The notes beneath the pieces were generated by a model. It worked only from the letters and a program-made list of their open reading frames with translations, did no database searches and was not told the DNA's origin. Position numbers and translations under genes: made by a program. A stretch of 64,000 nucleotides of DNA, taken from the NCBI GenBank assembly GCA_038900335.1, contig JBBMRB010000014.1:41667-105666 (forward strand), written 5' to 3'. Positions 1 to 8,678 of the stretch are shown one piece after another (position 1 is the stretch's first letter; each line of letters begins with the position of its first letter). The DNA comes from Rs1 sp038900335. Lineage in GTDB: Bacteria > Pseudomonadota > Gammaproteobacteria > Pseudomonadales > Balneatricaceae.

Positions 1-1
1 T

Positions 2-259
2 CAATGGTTAACTAGCAGCGATATTTTTTGGATTAATGAAACGCCAACAGCCATTACTGATGACAAACCCCTAAAATGTACGGCTAAGGTTCGCTATCGT
101 CAAGATGATCAAGACTGCACCTTAGTAAAAGAGGCCGATGGCACATATAAAGTCCGTTTCGAACAACCTCAAAGAGCGATCACAGCAGGACAATCAGTCG
201 TTTTCTACCTAGATGACATTTGCTTAGGTGGTGGTGTAATTGAAAACACCGGCAAATAG
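2..259 (+). CDS. mnmA: tRNA 2-thiouridylase MnmA, C-terminal fragment
   Basis: The window opens inside this gene, leaving the last 85 codons. The frame reads through from base 2 to a TAG. The fragment has the MnmA C-terminal barrel signature: a charged KVRYR strand, then AGQSVVFY and CLGGGVI close to the end. MnmA activates and thiolates U34 of Lys, Glu and Gln tRNAs in the cytoplasm. The ATP-binding PP-loop and catalytic cysteines lie outside the window. hflD follows 44 bp downstream, the usual mnmA-hflD-purB order of gammaproteobacteria, which supports the call. Confidence 0.9.
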   Translation, partial: QWLTSSDIFWINETPTAITDDKPLKCTAKVRYRQDDQDCTLVKEADGTYKVRFEQPQRAITAGQSVVFYLDDICLGGGVIENTGK

Positions 260-303
260 CATCATATATTTGTCCCTTTTTAATCATTCGGAGCACGACA
301 TTA

Positions 304-978
304 ATGTCTAGAAACAGAAGTGAACAAACCATTGCGATGGCTGCTATGTTCCAAGCAGCCACCCTCGTTGATCAAATTGCCAACAAAGGGATGGTATCGC
401 AAAGTAGCTACGAAACCTGCATTAATAGCGTGTTTGAAATGAACCCAGCTAGCACTGAGGATATTTTTGGCGGTGTTAAGTTTTTGCCTCACAACTTAGG
501 GCTAGGGCTAAACACACTACAATCTATATTAAAAAAGAACAAATCAGCTAATACCAGTGTTATCACCAACTATGTGCTGGCCATGGTTATGCTACAACAA
601 AAATTAGCAAAACATGAAAACATGCTATCTGTTATTGCTGGGCGCTTAGAAAAACTCAATCAAAATGCCATCACTTACTACAGTATCGACAACACTAATG
701 GCAACTCCCAACAGCCTATACACTATACCCACCCTAATGTAATTTCTGGTTTAGATGGTATATATCAAGATACCATTAGTACTTTCAGCTTTAGAATTAA
801 AGTACAGGGTGATCCGCGACACTTACAAAATAAGGATAACGCCGCTAAAGTAAGAGCTTTATTATTTGCCGGTATTCGCTCTGCTATGCTCTGGGACCAA
901 GTCGGCGGCAAGAGATGGCATTTATTATTCTTAAAAAGCAGGTTAACTAAAAGCTTAGACAACATACTCAACTCATAA
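304..978 (+). CDS. hflD: High frequency lysogenization protein HflD homologue
   Basis: A 224-residue helical protein, slightly longer than the usual 205-215. The start opens with a QTIAMAAMFQAATLVDQIA helix that is diagnostic of HflD, and later carries the family's VRALLFAGIRSA segment. In E. coli HflD is a peripheral inner-membrane protein that interferes with lambda CII; its role in bacteria without lambda is unknown. The ATG has a GGAG nine bases upstream. It sits between mnmA and purB and is followed by a hairpin terminator at 1017-1064, so it is probably cotranscribed with mnmA. Confidence 0.9.
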   Translation: MSRNRSEQTIAMAAMFQAATLVDQIANKGMVSQSSYETCINSVFEMNPASTEDIFGGVKFLPHNLGLGLNTLQSILKKNKSANTSVITNYVLAMVMLQQKLAKHENMLSVIAGRLEKLNQNAITYYSIDNTNGNSQQPIHYTHPNVISGLDGIYQDTISTFSFRIKVQGDPRHLQNKDNAAKVRALLFAGIRSAMLWDQVGGKRWHLLFLKSRLTKSLDNILNS

Positions 979-1016
979 TAATTACAGCCTTTAAGCGGTC
1001 ATATCAAAGTATTTAT

Positions 1017-1064
1017 GCGCTAATCGCAGCCTTTTTAGCCTGCGATAGCGCTCAATCTTTTATT
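1017..1064 (+). terminator. Rho-independent terminator after hflD
   Basis: A stem of 12 pairs with one bulged A is visible: GCGCTA/TAGCGC and TCGCAG/CTGCGA around a CCTTTTTAGC loop. It is followed by TCAATCTTTTATT. It separates mnmA-hflD from purB. Confidence 0.6.
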
Positions 1065-1161
1065 AACTCGCCTAATCCTCACTTCATTATTACACGCGAT
1101 AAACAATTTCATATATAATACTGGCCAATTTCCCAACCTATAGAAAATAGCGAGAATATTC

Positions 1162-2526
1162 ATGGATCTTTCTGCTTTATCCGCAATATCACCTATCGAC
1201 GGCCGCTACGGCAGTAAAACAACAGACTTACGACCTATCTTTAGTGAGTTTGGGCTTATTCGCAACCGCGTTATCGTTGAAATTAGATGGTTACAAAAAC
1301 TAGCTCAAACTAAGGAAATTTTTGAAGTACCAGAATTTTCCGCTAGCGCTAACAATCTATTGAATAGTATTGTCGATAATTTCAGCGAAGAAGACGCATT
1401 GCGCGTCAAAGAAATTGAGCGCACTACAAACCACGACGTAAAAGCCGTGGAATATATGATCAAAGAAAAATTTGCTGATAACGAAGAGCTACTTGCGATT
1501 AATGAATTCGTTCATTTTGCCTGTACTTCAGAAGACATCAACAATTTATCCCATGCCCTTATGCTTAAAGATGGCTTACAAGTCATGCTGCCTTTGCTAG
1601 AGCAATTAGAAGATGAAATAGCACAGCGTGCAAAAACGTTTGCAAACCAGCCAATGTTATCTAGAACACATGGCCAAACTGCATCACCAACCACAGTTGG
1701 TAAGGAAATGGCGAACGTAGCTTATCGCTTAAGACGCCAAATCAAACAGTTAAAGGGAACTGAGTTTTTGGGCAAAATTAATGGTGCCGTCGGCAACTAC
1801 AATGCCCATATTAGCGCCTACCCTGATGTTGACTGGGAAACTCATGCTAAAACATTTATTAATGATCTAGGCCTAAGCTTTAACCCTTACACAACCCAAA
1901 TTGAGCCACACGATTACATTGCTGAGATGTTTGATGCTTTTTGTCGTTTCAATACCATCTTAATCGATTTCGATCGTGATATTTGGGCATATATCTCAAA
2001 CGGTTACTTTAAGCAAAAAACGATTGCTGGCGAAGTCGGCTCATCAACAATGCCGCACAAAGTTAACCCCATTGATTTTGAAAACTCAGAAGGCAACTTA
2101 GGTATTGCTAACGCTATAATGCAGCACCTTGCTAGCAAACTACCTATCTCACGCTGGCAGCGAGATCTAACGGACTCTACGGTACTGAGAAACATGGGTG
2201 TTGGCTTGGCTTACAGCTCAATTGCTTACCAATCTACGCTCAAAGGTCTAAGTAAACTAGAACTAAACAAAGCGGTAATCGATGCTGATTTAGATAATGC
2301 TTGGGAAATATTAGCAGAGCCTATTCAAACGGTCATGCGCCGCTACGGTATTGAAAAGCCATACGAAAAACTCAAAGAGTTGACTCGTGGTAATGACATG
2401 AGCCAAACAACCATCACCGAATTCATCGATGGTTTAGATATGCCTGAACAAGCAAAAGTAGAACTTAAAAAGCTAACACCGCATAATTATATCGGTAACG
2501 CTATCGACCAAGCTAAACGCATATAA
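1162..2526 (+). CDS. purB: Adenylosuccinate lyase
   Basis: Makes fumarate from SAICAR and from adenylosuccinate, the eighth and last steps towards AMP in purine synthesis. The 454 residues match the long gammaproteobacterial type. The fumarase/lyase signature GSSTMPHKVNP is at about residues 293-303, with the catalytic loop serines at its start. The active-site region TRTHGQ-like (SRTHGQT) is near 168-174 and HDVKAVEY near 91-98. It has its own transcript, since a terminator precedes it and another (2536-2559) follows. No oddities seen. Confidence 0.97.
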   Translation: MDLSALSAISPIDGRYGSKTTDLRPIFSEFGLIRNRVIVEIRWLQKLAQTKEIFEVPEFSASANNLLNSIVDNFSEEDALRVKEIERTTNHDVKAVEYMIKEKFADNEELLAINEFVHFACTSEDINNLSHALMLKDGLQVMLPLLEQLEDEIAQRAKTFANQPMLSRTHGQTASPTTVGKEMANVAYRLRRQIKQLKGTEFLGKINGAVGNYNAHISAYPDVDWETHAKTFINDLGLSFNPYTTQIEPHDYIAEMFDAFCRFNTILIDFDRDIWAYISNGYFKQKTIAGEVGSSTMPHKVNPIDFENSEGNLGIANAIMQHLASKLPISRWQRDLTDSTVLRNMGVGLAYSSIAYQSTLKGLSKLELNKAVIDADLDNAWEILAEPIQTVMRRYGIEKPYEKLKELTRGNDMSQTTITEFIDGLDMPEQAKVELKKLTPHNYIGNAIDQAKRI

Positions 2527-2535
2527 CGTTAAGCG

Positions 2536-2559
2536 GCAGGCCTTAGCATTAAGGCCTGC
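2536..2559. terminator. Bidirectional terminator between purB and the AotO-like gene
   Basis: A perfect 10-bp inverted repeat (GCAGGCCTTA/TAAGGCCTGC) with a four-base loop lies between two convergent genes. The T-run on either side is short, but the position and symmetry fit a shared terminator. Confidence 0.65.
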
Positions 2560-2595
2560 TATATCTTCAGCAACTCTAACTACTTTAGATAAAAA

Positions 2596-3714
2596 TTAAA
2601 GCGTTAATAAACTCCCGCCTCTTTCATTTATCAACTCTTCATTGCCTGCTATTTTGGCAATATTTTCGCCCTCACTCACCAACTTATTAATTTGGGTAGC
2701 AAATAATATACCACCAGTACGACTATAGACCGCAGTACGCCCTTGTGCGGGATCAGCAACCTCTAAATTAACAATTTCAGCAACCTTCTGCCCTTTCTCA
2801 ACAACATCCCCTAAAGCAACATTAAAGCAAACTATGCCCGATGCTGGCGCACTGATAGAGTCCACTGCCGCCAATGGCGATATTTGTATCGATATTTGTG
2901 CAGGCTCTTGAGCTAGAGCATCAATGATTTTCTCATTTGCCAAATAATCCAACAATCCGTTTGCATCTGCTATTGCCAATTCATCACTAACATCTGCACT
3001 ACCTCTAAGCTCTAGGGTAACCGCAAAACAGTTATGATTAATTGAGGTATGCTCAAGCGCAATCCATGGACGAATATGAGCGGCATCAAATGGCGAACCG
3101 CCAGGCTCATCTTCTAACAATACAATAGGAGATTGTACGAAGCGCGCCAATGTAGCCACTTCCTCTTGATGACGATAATTACTATACAGGTGCACTAGAG
3201 CTTGAGAATCACAATGCACGTCTAATACGATATCCGCATCAATAGACAAACTTAACAATGTTGCCTTTAGCTGACTTAACGGGCTGTGAGCAGGCAGCAA
3301 ATCGATTGAAGCAAGCAACGCTTGCTTGATATCAGCGACACTAATATTGTTATCATTTTCATAAGCATTTAAAGCAACATCTGATAAATCAGGCCAATTC
3401 CTATTAAAATTACCCTCGGCACTAAATGACTGACGCCCTAATACAACACCATTAATTTTTTGATCCATTCCCATCGGATTGGCATAGGGAACAATAACAA
3501 TTTCACCAATTATTTTATCTTCTTTATCTAATGCTATTAACTCACCAATTAAATGCTGTAATGTTAATAGACCCGGCCATTCATCAGCGTGTAACGCCGC
3601 TTGCAAATAGACTTTTGGCCCACTGCCTTTACCCTTGAATCTATGGACTGTTAAAAAACGTTCAGTACCAGGCGCTGGTGATTTAAGTTTAATTCTATCG
3701 ACACTATGAGACAT
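2596..3714 (-). CDS. Succinylglutamate desuccinylase/aspartoacylase-family protein (AotO-like)
   Basis: A 372-residue M14-like zinc hydrolase. The metal site is intact: ALHADE gives H42 and E45, LDVHCD gives H167, and VTLELRG gives a candidate catalytic E235. The C-terminal third (about 265-372) has a biotinyl/lipoyl-like beta fold with a SGIVCFN strand. This architecture matches AotO, encoded in the Pseudomonas arginine/ornithine uptake operon, whose substrate is not established. The neighbouring ATPase gene is upstream on the same strand, 85 bp away, so the two are probably one unit. A true AstE is less likely because no other ast genes are present. Confidence 0.75.
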   Translation of the reverse strand: MSHSVDRIKLKSPAPGTERFLTVHRFKGKGSGPKVYLQAALHADEWPGLLTLQHLIGELIALDKEDKIIGEIVIVPYANPMGMDQKINGVVLGRQSFSAEGNFNRNWPDLSDVALNAYENDNNISVADIKQALLASIDLLPAHSPLSQLKATLLSLSIDADIVLDVHCDSQALVHLYSNYRHQEEVATLARFVQSPIVLLEDEPGGSPFDAAHIRPWIALEHTSINHNCFAVTLELRGSADVSDELAIADANGLLDYLANEKIIDALAQEPAQISIQISPLAAVDSISAPASGIVCFNVALGDVVEKGQKVAEIVNLEVADPAQGRTAVYSRTGGILFATQINKLVSEGENIAKIAGNEELINERGGSLLTL

Positions 3715-3799
3715 TTAGCACTCGCAAATATAACAATTTAAATTGGTAACAACTAAGCTGCACAGATAAACCACATTGACGTACAACTTAATACAGCTT

Positions 3800-4573
3800 C
3801 TAAAATACGGAGGAAATAAACTCTTTACAACGCTCAGATGTAGGGTTGTCAAATACCTCATCTGGCGTACCAAACTCCTCCACTTTGCCCTGATGTAAAA
3901 ACATCACTTTACTGGAGACTTCACGGGCAAATTTCATCTCGTGAGTAACAATTAACATGGTACGCCCCTCATCAGCTAAGTCTTTCATTACTTTTAGCAC
4001 TTCGCCAACCAGTTCAGGGTCTAATGCTGAAGTAGGCTCATCGAACAACATAACTTCAGGATCCATCGCTAGCGCTCGGGCAATAGAGACGCGTTGCTGC
4101 TGACCACCTGATAACATACTAGGATAAAAATCTTCTTTATCTGATAGGCCAACTTTAGCAATTAACTCTTTGGCGTATTTAATCGCTTCTTGCTTATCTT
4201 TTTTCAGCACTTGAATAGGGCCTTCAGAGATATTCTCAAGTACTGTCATATGCGGCCATAAATTAAAATTTTGGAAAACAAAACCTAATCGCTGCCTAAC
4301 TTGCTCTAATTGCTTACTGTTAGCAGCCTCTAAATCACCTTCTTTATCTCTTTTTAACTTAAGTGATTCACCGCTGATTTCAATTTCACCTTGTGTCGGG
4401 TTTTCCAACATATTAATACATCTTAAAAACGTACTTTTACCCGACCCACTTGAGCCGATAATAGAGATAACCTCTCCCTTATTTGCCTGCAAATCTATAC
4501 CTTTGAGCACCTCAAGGTTACCAAAGGTTTTGTGAATATTTTTGACATTTATAGCAATGCTATTCTCAGACAT
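3800..4573 (-). CDS. Polar amino-acid ABC transporter ATP-binding protein (HisP/AotP type)
   Basis: Powers uptake through the two permeases encoded on the other arm of the locus. All nucleotide-binding motifs are present: Walker A GSSGSGKST near 40, FVFQNFNLWPHMTVLEN at the Q-loop, signature LSGGQQQR near 160 and Walker B VMLFDEPTSALDP near 180. The 257-residue length and the N-terminal VLKGIDL pattern place it in the PAAT/HisP subfamily. It is transcribed away from the binding-protein gene and ahead of the AotO-like gene. The family says polar amino acid; the AotO neighbour suggests arginine or ornithine. Confidence 0.9.
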   Translation of the reverse strand: MSENSIAINVKNIHKTFGNLEVLKGIDLQANKGEVISIIGSSGSGKSTFLRCINMLENPTQGEIEISGESLKLKRDKEGDLEAANSKQLEQVRQRLGFVFQNFNLWPHMTVLENISEGPIQVLKKDKQEAIKYAKELIAKVGLSDKEDFYPSMLSGGQQQRVSIARALAMDPEVMLFDEPTSALDPELVGEVLKVMKDLADEGRTMLIVTHEMKFAREVSSKVMFLHQGKVEEFGTPDEVFDNPTSERCKEFISSVF

Positions 4574-4889
4574 AATAAGCTCTCTTTGATCTGATAATTA
4601 TTTCGATTTAATCGCTCGATTCTTTTTATAATAAAATATGATTTAAAAAAAGATAGTAGCGAACAATAGCATAATCGTTATTTATTTTGCTCAATTTGTG
4701 TGAAGAATATGCTACTTAGTCCGCAGAATCTAAATTTATGCCGCTTTAAGTACTATCGAGCTTACAAGAATGAAGGTACTATATACTGTGAATGTGGATT
4801 AAAGACTGTATTAGGAGATGCGAAAGTTTGCTATATCTTCCCTATAACAATATTAATATAGAACATACAATTTATACGGACAAATAATC
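4574..4889. other. Divergent promoter region of the amino-acid transporter
   Basis: This 316-bp AT-rich gap separates the ATPase arm (minus) from the binding-protein arm (plus) and must hold both promoters. I can point to one plausible plus-strand sigma-70 element (4828-4856). I see no clear operator palindrome, open frame or RNA gene. Confidence 0.6.
4828..4856 (+). promoter_or_regulatory. Candidate sigma-70 promoter for the binding-protein gene
   Basis: TTGCTA, a 17-base spacer, then TATTAA, ending 33 bases before the start codon. The match is moderate (about 4 of 6 at each box), so this is a guess supported mainly by position. Confidence 0.35.
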
Positions 4890-5726
4890 ATGAAAAAAAT
4901 GTTAGCGAGTGCAGCGATATTAACTGCAACTATGATGTCAGGGGCTCTACAAGCTGCAGATACAGTACGTTTTGCAACAGAAGGTGCCTACCCTCCTTGG
5001 AATGCATTAAACAGCGCAGGACAATTAGAAGGCTTTGAAGTTGATCTATATAAAGATCTTTGTGCAAGAGCAGAACTTGAATGTTCAATGCAACAAACCG
5101 CATGGAATGGTATCATCCCTTCACTAACCAACGGTAAGTTTGATGTTATTATTGCTGGCATGTCTATTACTGATAAGCGTAAAAAGCAAATCGGCTTTTC
5201 GAGATCTTACGCATCAACACCTGCAGTATTTGTAGTCAACAAAGACTCAGAGCTAGCTGGCTTTGAAGTTAAAACTCAAAAAATATCTCTCGATGAACTG
5301 GATGCTGGTGAAGAAGCAGCTTTGAATGAAACCATCGCCATCCTTGAGGGCAAAAATATAGGCGTACAAAAAGGAACTATTCATTACGACTTCCTGAAAA
5401 AGTACGCTAAAGGTGCCGATAAAATACTGACTTATGCAACACAAGAGCAATTAGATTTAGATCTACAATCTGGTCGTGTTGACGTCGCTTTCGCCGCAAT
5501 GAGCTACTGGCATCCTCTTTTCCAAAAAGAAGAAGGTAAAAACTTCAAAGCTATTGGCCCTGGATTCAGTGAAGGCCCCTTTGGTGATGGCGTAGGCTTA
5601 GGCTTAAGATCAGAAGACACAGAACTAACAGAGAAACTGAATGCTGCAATTAATGCAGCAATAGCTGATGGCTCTCTTTCAACACTAGCCACTAAATGGT
5701 TTGGCTTTGATGCTTCTACGAAATAA
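4890..5726 (+). CDS. Periplasmic polar amino-acid binding protein
   Basis: A 278-residue SBP_bac_3 protein that captures a polar amino acid in the periplasm. A signal peptide is clear: MKKM, a hydrophobic stretch, and a cut near ALQA-AD at residue 22. The mature protein begins with VRFATEGAYPPWNAL, then GFEVDLYKDLCARAELEC, as in HisJ/ArgT/AotJ. A ligand-site aspartate region (FDVIIAGMSIT.KR) follows near 90-100. The length is slightly above the usual 260, because of an insert near 115-150. The permeases follow after a hairpin (5744-5773), which would give the binding protein higher expression. Confidence 0.9.
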   Translation: MKKMLASAAILTATMMSGALQAADTVRFATEGAYPPWNALNSAGQLEGFEVDLYKDLCARAELECSMQQTAWNGIIPSLTNGKFDVIIAGMSITDKRKKQIGFSRSYASTPAVFVVNKDSELAGFEVKTQKISLDELDAGEEAALNETIAILEGKNIGVQKGTIHYDFLKKYAKGADKILTYATQEQLDLDLQSGRVDVAFAAMSYWHPLFQKEEGKNFKAIGPGFSEGPFGDGVGLGLRSEDTELTEKLNAAINAAIADGSLSTLATKWFGFDASTK

Positions 5727-5743
5727 ATCTTAACTTTAGTTAC

Positions 5744-5773
5744 AAACAGAATCGGCTCTAACCGATTCTGTTT
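5744..5773 (+). terminator. Hairpin between binding-protein and permease genes
   Basis: A perfect 12-bp stem with a six-base loop (CTCTAA) ends in TTT but lacks a long T-run. Such hairpins commonly act as a partial terminator or a 3' mRNA stabiliser, giving more binding protein than permease. Confidence 0.6.
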
Positions 5774-5904
5774 CATCGGTTTTATACTCCAAATAATAAC
5801 CGCAAAAAATAAAAAGACACCTAACTCTTTTTAAGTTTACTCAGCAATCAAACAACGTTATTAAGCATAACTGATAGAACATACTAATTATAATAGGAAA
5901 TATT

Positions 5905-6612
5905 TTGGACTTATCAATTTTAAGCTGGGGAGCCAGTGGCTGGGGAGATGAATTTTTCTACGCCACACTAGTTACTCTCACTGTCGCAATTTGCTCATTC
6001 TTATTCGGGATTATATTAGCAACTGGCGCCGCTGCCATGAAGCTAAGCAGTTATAAATCACTTCACAGAATTGCCAACGCCTATACCACCATCGTTCGTG
6101 GCATACCTGAACTACTCGTTATCTACTTAGTTTTCTATGGCGGCAACACTTTAATCATGTCTATTGCTAAAGGCGTGTTTGGTTACAATGAATACATAGA
6201 GCTACCTATTTTCTTTATGGGTGTTGTCTGTATCGGTCTAAGCTCTGGAGCCTATTCTACTGAAGTTATTCGCGGTGCTGTTTTAGCGGTACCTACCGGT
6301 ACCATTGAAGCCGCCAAAGCAATCGGCATGAGCACTGCTATCCGCTTCAAGCGCATACTGGTACCACAAGTTGTGAAATATGCACTGCCAGGGCTTGGTA
6401 ACGTTTGGCAGCTAACTCTAAAAGAAACCTCTCTGATCTCGGTAATCGGGCTGGCAGAAATTGTTCGTGTCGCCCAAATTGGCGCAGGTAGCGAAAAACA
6501 ACCTTTCACCTTCTTTTTAACCGGGCTCATACTATTCTTATTACTCGCCTCGCTATCGGACAAAGGTTATTTATCAATCGAAAAATGGGCAAATAAAGGC
6601 ACGAGGAAATAA
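5905..6612 (+). CDS. Polar amino-acid ABC transporter permease (HisQ/AotQ type)
   Basis: A 235-residue inner-membrane permease with about five hydrophobic segments. The EAA-loop coupling motif EAAKAIGMS is near 136, with the ATPase as its partner. IVRGIPELLVIYLVFYGG near 65-80 is the HisQ-type signature. The start is TTG: TAGGAAA lies five bases upstream, and no ATG gives a full first segment. It ends two bases before the next permease start, so the two are translationally coupled. Together they form the heterodimeric channel. Confidence 0.9.
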   Translation: MDLSILSWGASGWGDEFFYATLVTLTVAICSFLFGIILATGAAAMKLSSYKSLHRIANAYTTIVRGIPELLVIYLVFYGGNTLIMSIAKGVFGYNEYIELPIFFMGVVCIGLSSGAYSTEVIRGAVLAVPTGTIEAAKAIGMSTAIRFKRILVPQVVKYALPGLGNVWQLTLKETSLISVIGLAEIVRVAQIGAGSEKQPFTFFLTGLILFLLLASLSDKGYLSIEKWANKGTRK

Positions 6613-6614
6613 CA

Positions 6615-7298
6615 ATGGATTTAGATATATTACAAGAGTCAATTCCCGCCATTTTGTCAGCCCTACCTGTCACCTTGATTCTGGTTAGCGCCTCATTATT
6701 TTTTGGCTTCTTTCTTGCCGTTGCTGTAGCACTCGCAAGAATAAGCCCTTATTGGTTTCTTAATAAACCCGCTTACTTGTTCGTCTACATTTTCCGCTCA
6801 ACCCCACTATTGATTCAAATGTTTTTAATTTATTATGGATCTGGCCAATTCAGAGATGAATTAGATGCTATCGGTCTTTGGCAGTTCTTCAAGGATCCAT
6901 GGTTTTGTGCCATATTGTCTTTGACGCTCAATACCGGCGCTTACACTAGCGAAATCATTCGCGGTGGTATTGAATCTGTCTCTAAAGGGCTTTTAGAAGC
7001 CGGAAGAGCATGCGGGATGAGCACTGTACTACTATTCAAACGTATCACTTTTCCTCTGGCTATGCGCCAAGCACTACCAGGATATGGCAACGAAGTTATC
7101 CTGATGGTTAAGTCTACGTCTTTAGCTAGTACGATCACCATTTTGGATATGACAGGTGTTTATAAAGAAATTTCGTCAGAATATTTTAGCCCGTTTGAGC
7201 CTCTCATCGTAGCCGGCACCATCTATTTGGCTCTTAACTATATTGTCACTTTGATGATATCAGCCGCTGAAAAGAAAATGGCGATTGTAACTAGATAA
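6615..7298 (+). CDS. Polar amino-acid ABC transporter permease (HisM/AotM type)
   Basis: A 227-residue partner of the preceding permease. It carries FRSTPLLIQMFLIYYG near 62-76, typical of HisM/AotM, and an EAA-like loop LLEAGRACGMS near 128. About five membrane segments are evident. The ATG lies three bases after the TAA of the upstream permease with GAGGAAAT just before it. A hairpin terminator (7304-7329) closes the plus arm. The substrate is inferred as arginine/ornithine only from the AotO-like neighbour. Confidence 0.9.
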   Translation: MDLDILQESIPAILSALPVTLILVSASLFFGFFLAVAVALARISPYWFLNKPAYLFVYIFRSTPLLIQMFLIYYGSGQFRDELDAIGLWQFFKDPWFCAILSLTLNTGAYTSEIIRGGIESVSKGLLEAGRACGMSTVLLFKRITFPLAMRQALPGYGNEVILMVKSTSLASTITILDMTGVYKEISSEYFSPFEPLIVAGTIYLALNYIVTLMISAAEKKMAIVTR

Positions 7299-7303
7299 CC
7301 CCC

Positions 7304-7329
7304 TGCTCCCTTATTTTTATAAGGGAGCA
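7304..7329 (+). terminator. Terminator of the transporter plus arm
   Basis: An 11-bp perfect stem (TGCTCCCTTAT/ATAAGGGAGCA) with a four-T loop starts six bases after the permease stop. The trailing T-run is weak (CTTTCC). Confidence 0.6.
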
Positions 7330-7356
7330 CTTTCCTGCATTCATAAGTAGATACCC

Positions 7357-7830
7357 ATGCAAAAAGTAGCCATATTTGTCGATGTACAAAATATTTATTA
7401 CACGACTAAATCTGTTTTTTCAAAACAATTTAATTATAGAAAGCTATGGCGTGAGCTAGATCAGCAATATGATATTGTAACGGCTATTGCCTACGCTATT
7501 GACAGAGGTGATACTAAACAAGAAAAATTCCAACAAGCCCTGCAACACATTGGCTTTAACGTCAAACTAAAGCCCTTTATACAGCGCGCTGACGGCAGCG
7601 CCAAAGGTGACTGGGATGTAGGCATCACTATAGACATTATGTGCGTTAGCGCCGGTGTCGATAAAGTAATTTTACTTTCAGGTGATGGTGACTTTGCTAT
7701 TTTAATGCATAAAATAAAAGAGATGTATAACACTGAAGCGCTAGTGTATTCTGTAGATAAGCTAACAGCGAAGAGCCTAATAGATTCATGTGATGAATAT
7801 CACAACATAACGAGTACTTACTTATTGTAA
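7357..7830 (+). CDS. NYN domain protein (LabA/DUF88 family)
   Basis: A 157-residue single-domain protein with a PIN-like NYN fold. The acidic pocket is visible: VAIFVDVQNIYY near 4-15 gives the first aspartate, KGDWDVGITIDIM near 83-95 gives two more, and LLSGDGDFAIL near 105-115 gives the last pair. Members are putative or proven ribonucleases acting on RNA, or regulators of unknown target. It stands alone, after a terminator and convergent with the cold-shock gene, so context gives no target. A nuclease role is inferred from the intact acidic residues. Confidence 0.8.
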   Translation: MQKVAIFVDVQNIYYTTKSVFSKQFNYRKLWRELDQQYDIVTAIAYAIDRGDTKQEKFQQALQHIGFNVKLKPFIQRADGSAKGDWDVGITIDIMCVSAGVDKVILLSGDGDFAILMHKIKEMYNTEALVYSVDKLTAKSLIDSCDEYHNITSTYLL

Positions 7831-7841
7831 CGAGCAGACAC

Positions 7842-7878
7842 AAAAAAAGGCATATATAAATACGCCCTTTTCTTGCCT
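7842..7878 (-). terminator. Possible terminator of the cold-shock gene
   Basis: On the minus strand an AAAAGG/CCTTTT-type stem with a long AT loop runs into seven Ts, 30-66 bases past the csp stop. The stem is short and imperfect, so confidence is limited. Confidence 0.4.
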
Positions 7879-7907
7879 TATAAAAGGCGATCGTTAACTA
7901 TAATAAA

Positions 7908-8114
7908 TTATAGAGCTACGATGTTCTCAGCTTGCGGGCCTTTTTGACCTTGAGAAACTGTGAACTGAACCTTTTGGCCTTCAGCTAGAGTTTTGAATCC
8001 GTCACCAGCGATAGCGCTGAAATGAGCGAATACGTCTGGACCTGATTCTTGCTCGATAAAACCAAAACCTTTAGTTTCATTGAACCATTTAACAGTACCA
8101 GTTGTAGTAGACAT
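7908..8114 (-). CDS. Cold-shock domain protein, CspA family
   Basis: A 68-residue OB-fold nucleic-acid chaperone. The RNP1 motif KGFGFIE is at about 15-21 and RNP2 VFAHF near 28-32, preceded by the typical GTVKWFNETKGFG. It binds single-stranded RNA and DNA and melts mRNA structure. The ATG has AAGGA seven bases upstream. The 560-bp gap upstream would allow the long 5' leader seen in cold-induced csp genes, but I cannot tell whether this copy is cold-inducible or constitutive. Confidence 0.93.
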   Translation of the reverse strand: MSTTTGTVKWFNETKGFGFIEQESGPDVFAHFSAIAGDGFKTLAEGQKVQFTVSQGQKGPQAENIVAL

Positions 8115-8678
8115 AAGAAAATCCTTTAAAATTCAAGAGTAAGTTATACCTTAATTAAATATTAAGGTTATTTGCCGGAAATGTTACTATTACTTATGAA
8201 TATCATGACGAAGCATGAAAAACAGGACATCGTAATGGTACATAAATATGGAACGTATTTTCTAGCTAATTTGATTATATACAGCTTTTCGCTGTCGTCA
8301 ATAATGAAAAGTGAATTTTAAATAAAAACCTTACATTTCAAACTTAAGCTATTAACCCACTGTATTTATCTATCACAATTAACAATGCTAAAACGCTAAT
8401 ATTTACATTGCTTCATTAAAATAAAGCACTATACTTATCTTAATGAAAGGATATCTAGCTGTAATTAAGTCAAAACATTGAATGAATATTTTGTTGATAT
8501 TCAAATATTAAATATCAATTGCAAATAACCGTTTGATTACCAGAACTTTATTTAGAACTGTCTTTATTTTGTTAAAACAAAACAAACCCTGTGACTAATA
8601 ATAACAAAGTTTGGTTCGCTTATTTACAGAAAAGCTTAGATATAAAGATGCTAGGTAGTAAGGTTTAGGAGCTCTAAA
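8115..8678. other. Long AT-rich intergenic region, csp leader and HD-GYP promoter side
   Basis: This 564-bp gap lies between divergent genes. It has room for an extended csp 5' leader on the minus strand and for the regulator's promoter on the plus strand. I found one clean inverted repeat (8494-8518). I see no credible small gene or tRNA. Confidence 0.55.
8494..8518. promoter_or_regulatory. Inverted repeat upstream of the HD-GYP regulator
   Basis: Perfect 8-bp arms TTGATATT/AATATCAA are separated by nine bases, about 160 bp before the regulator start. It could be a protein-binding site; AT-richness makes chance occurrence possible. Confidence 0.3.
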
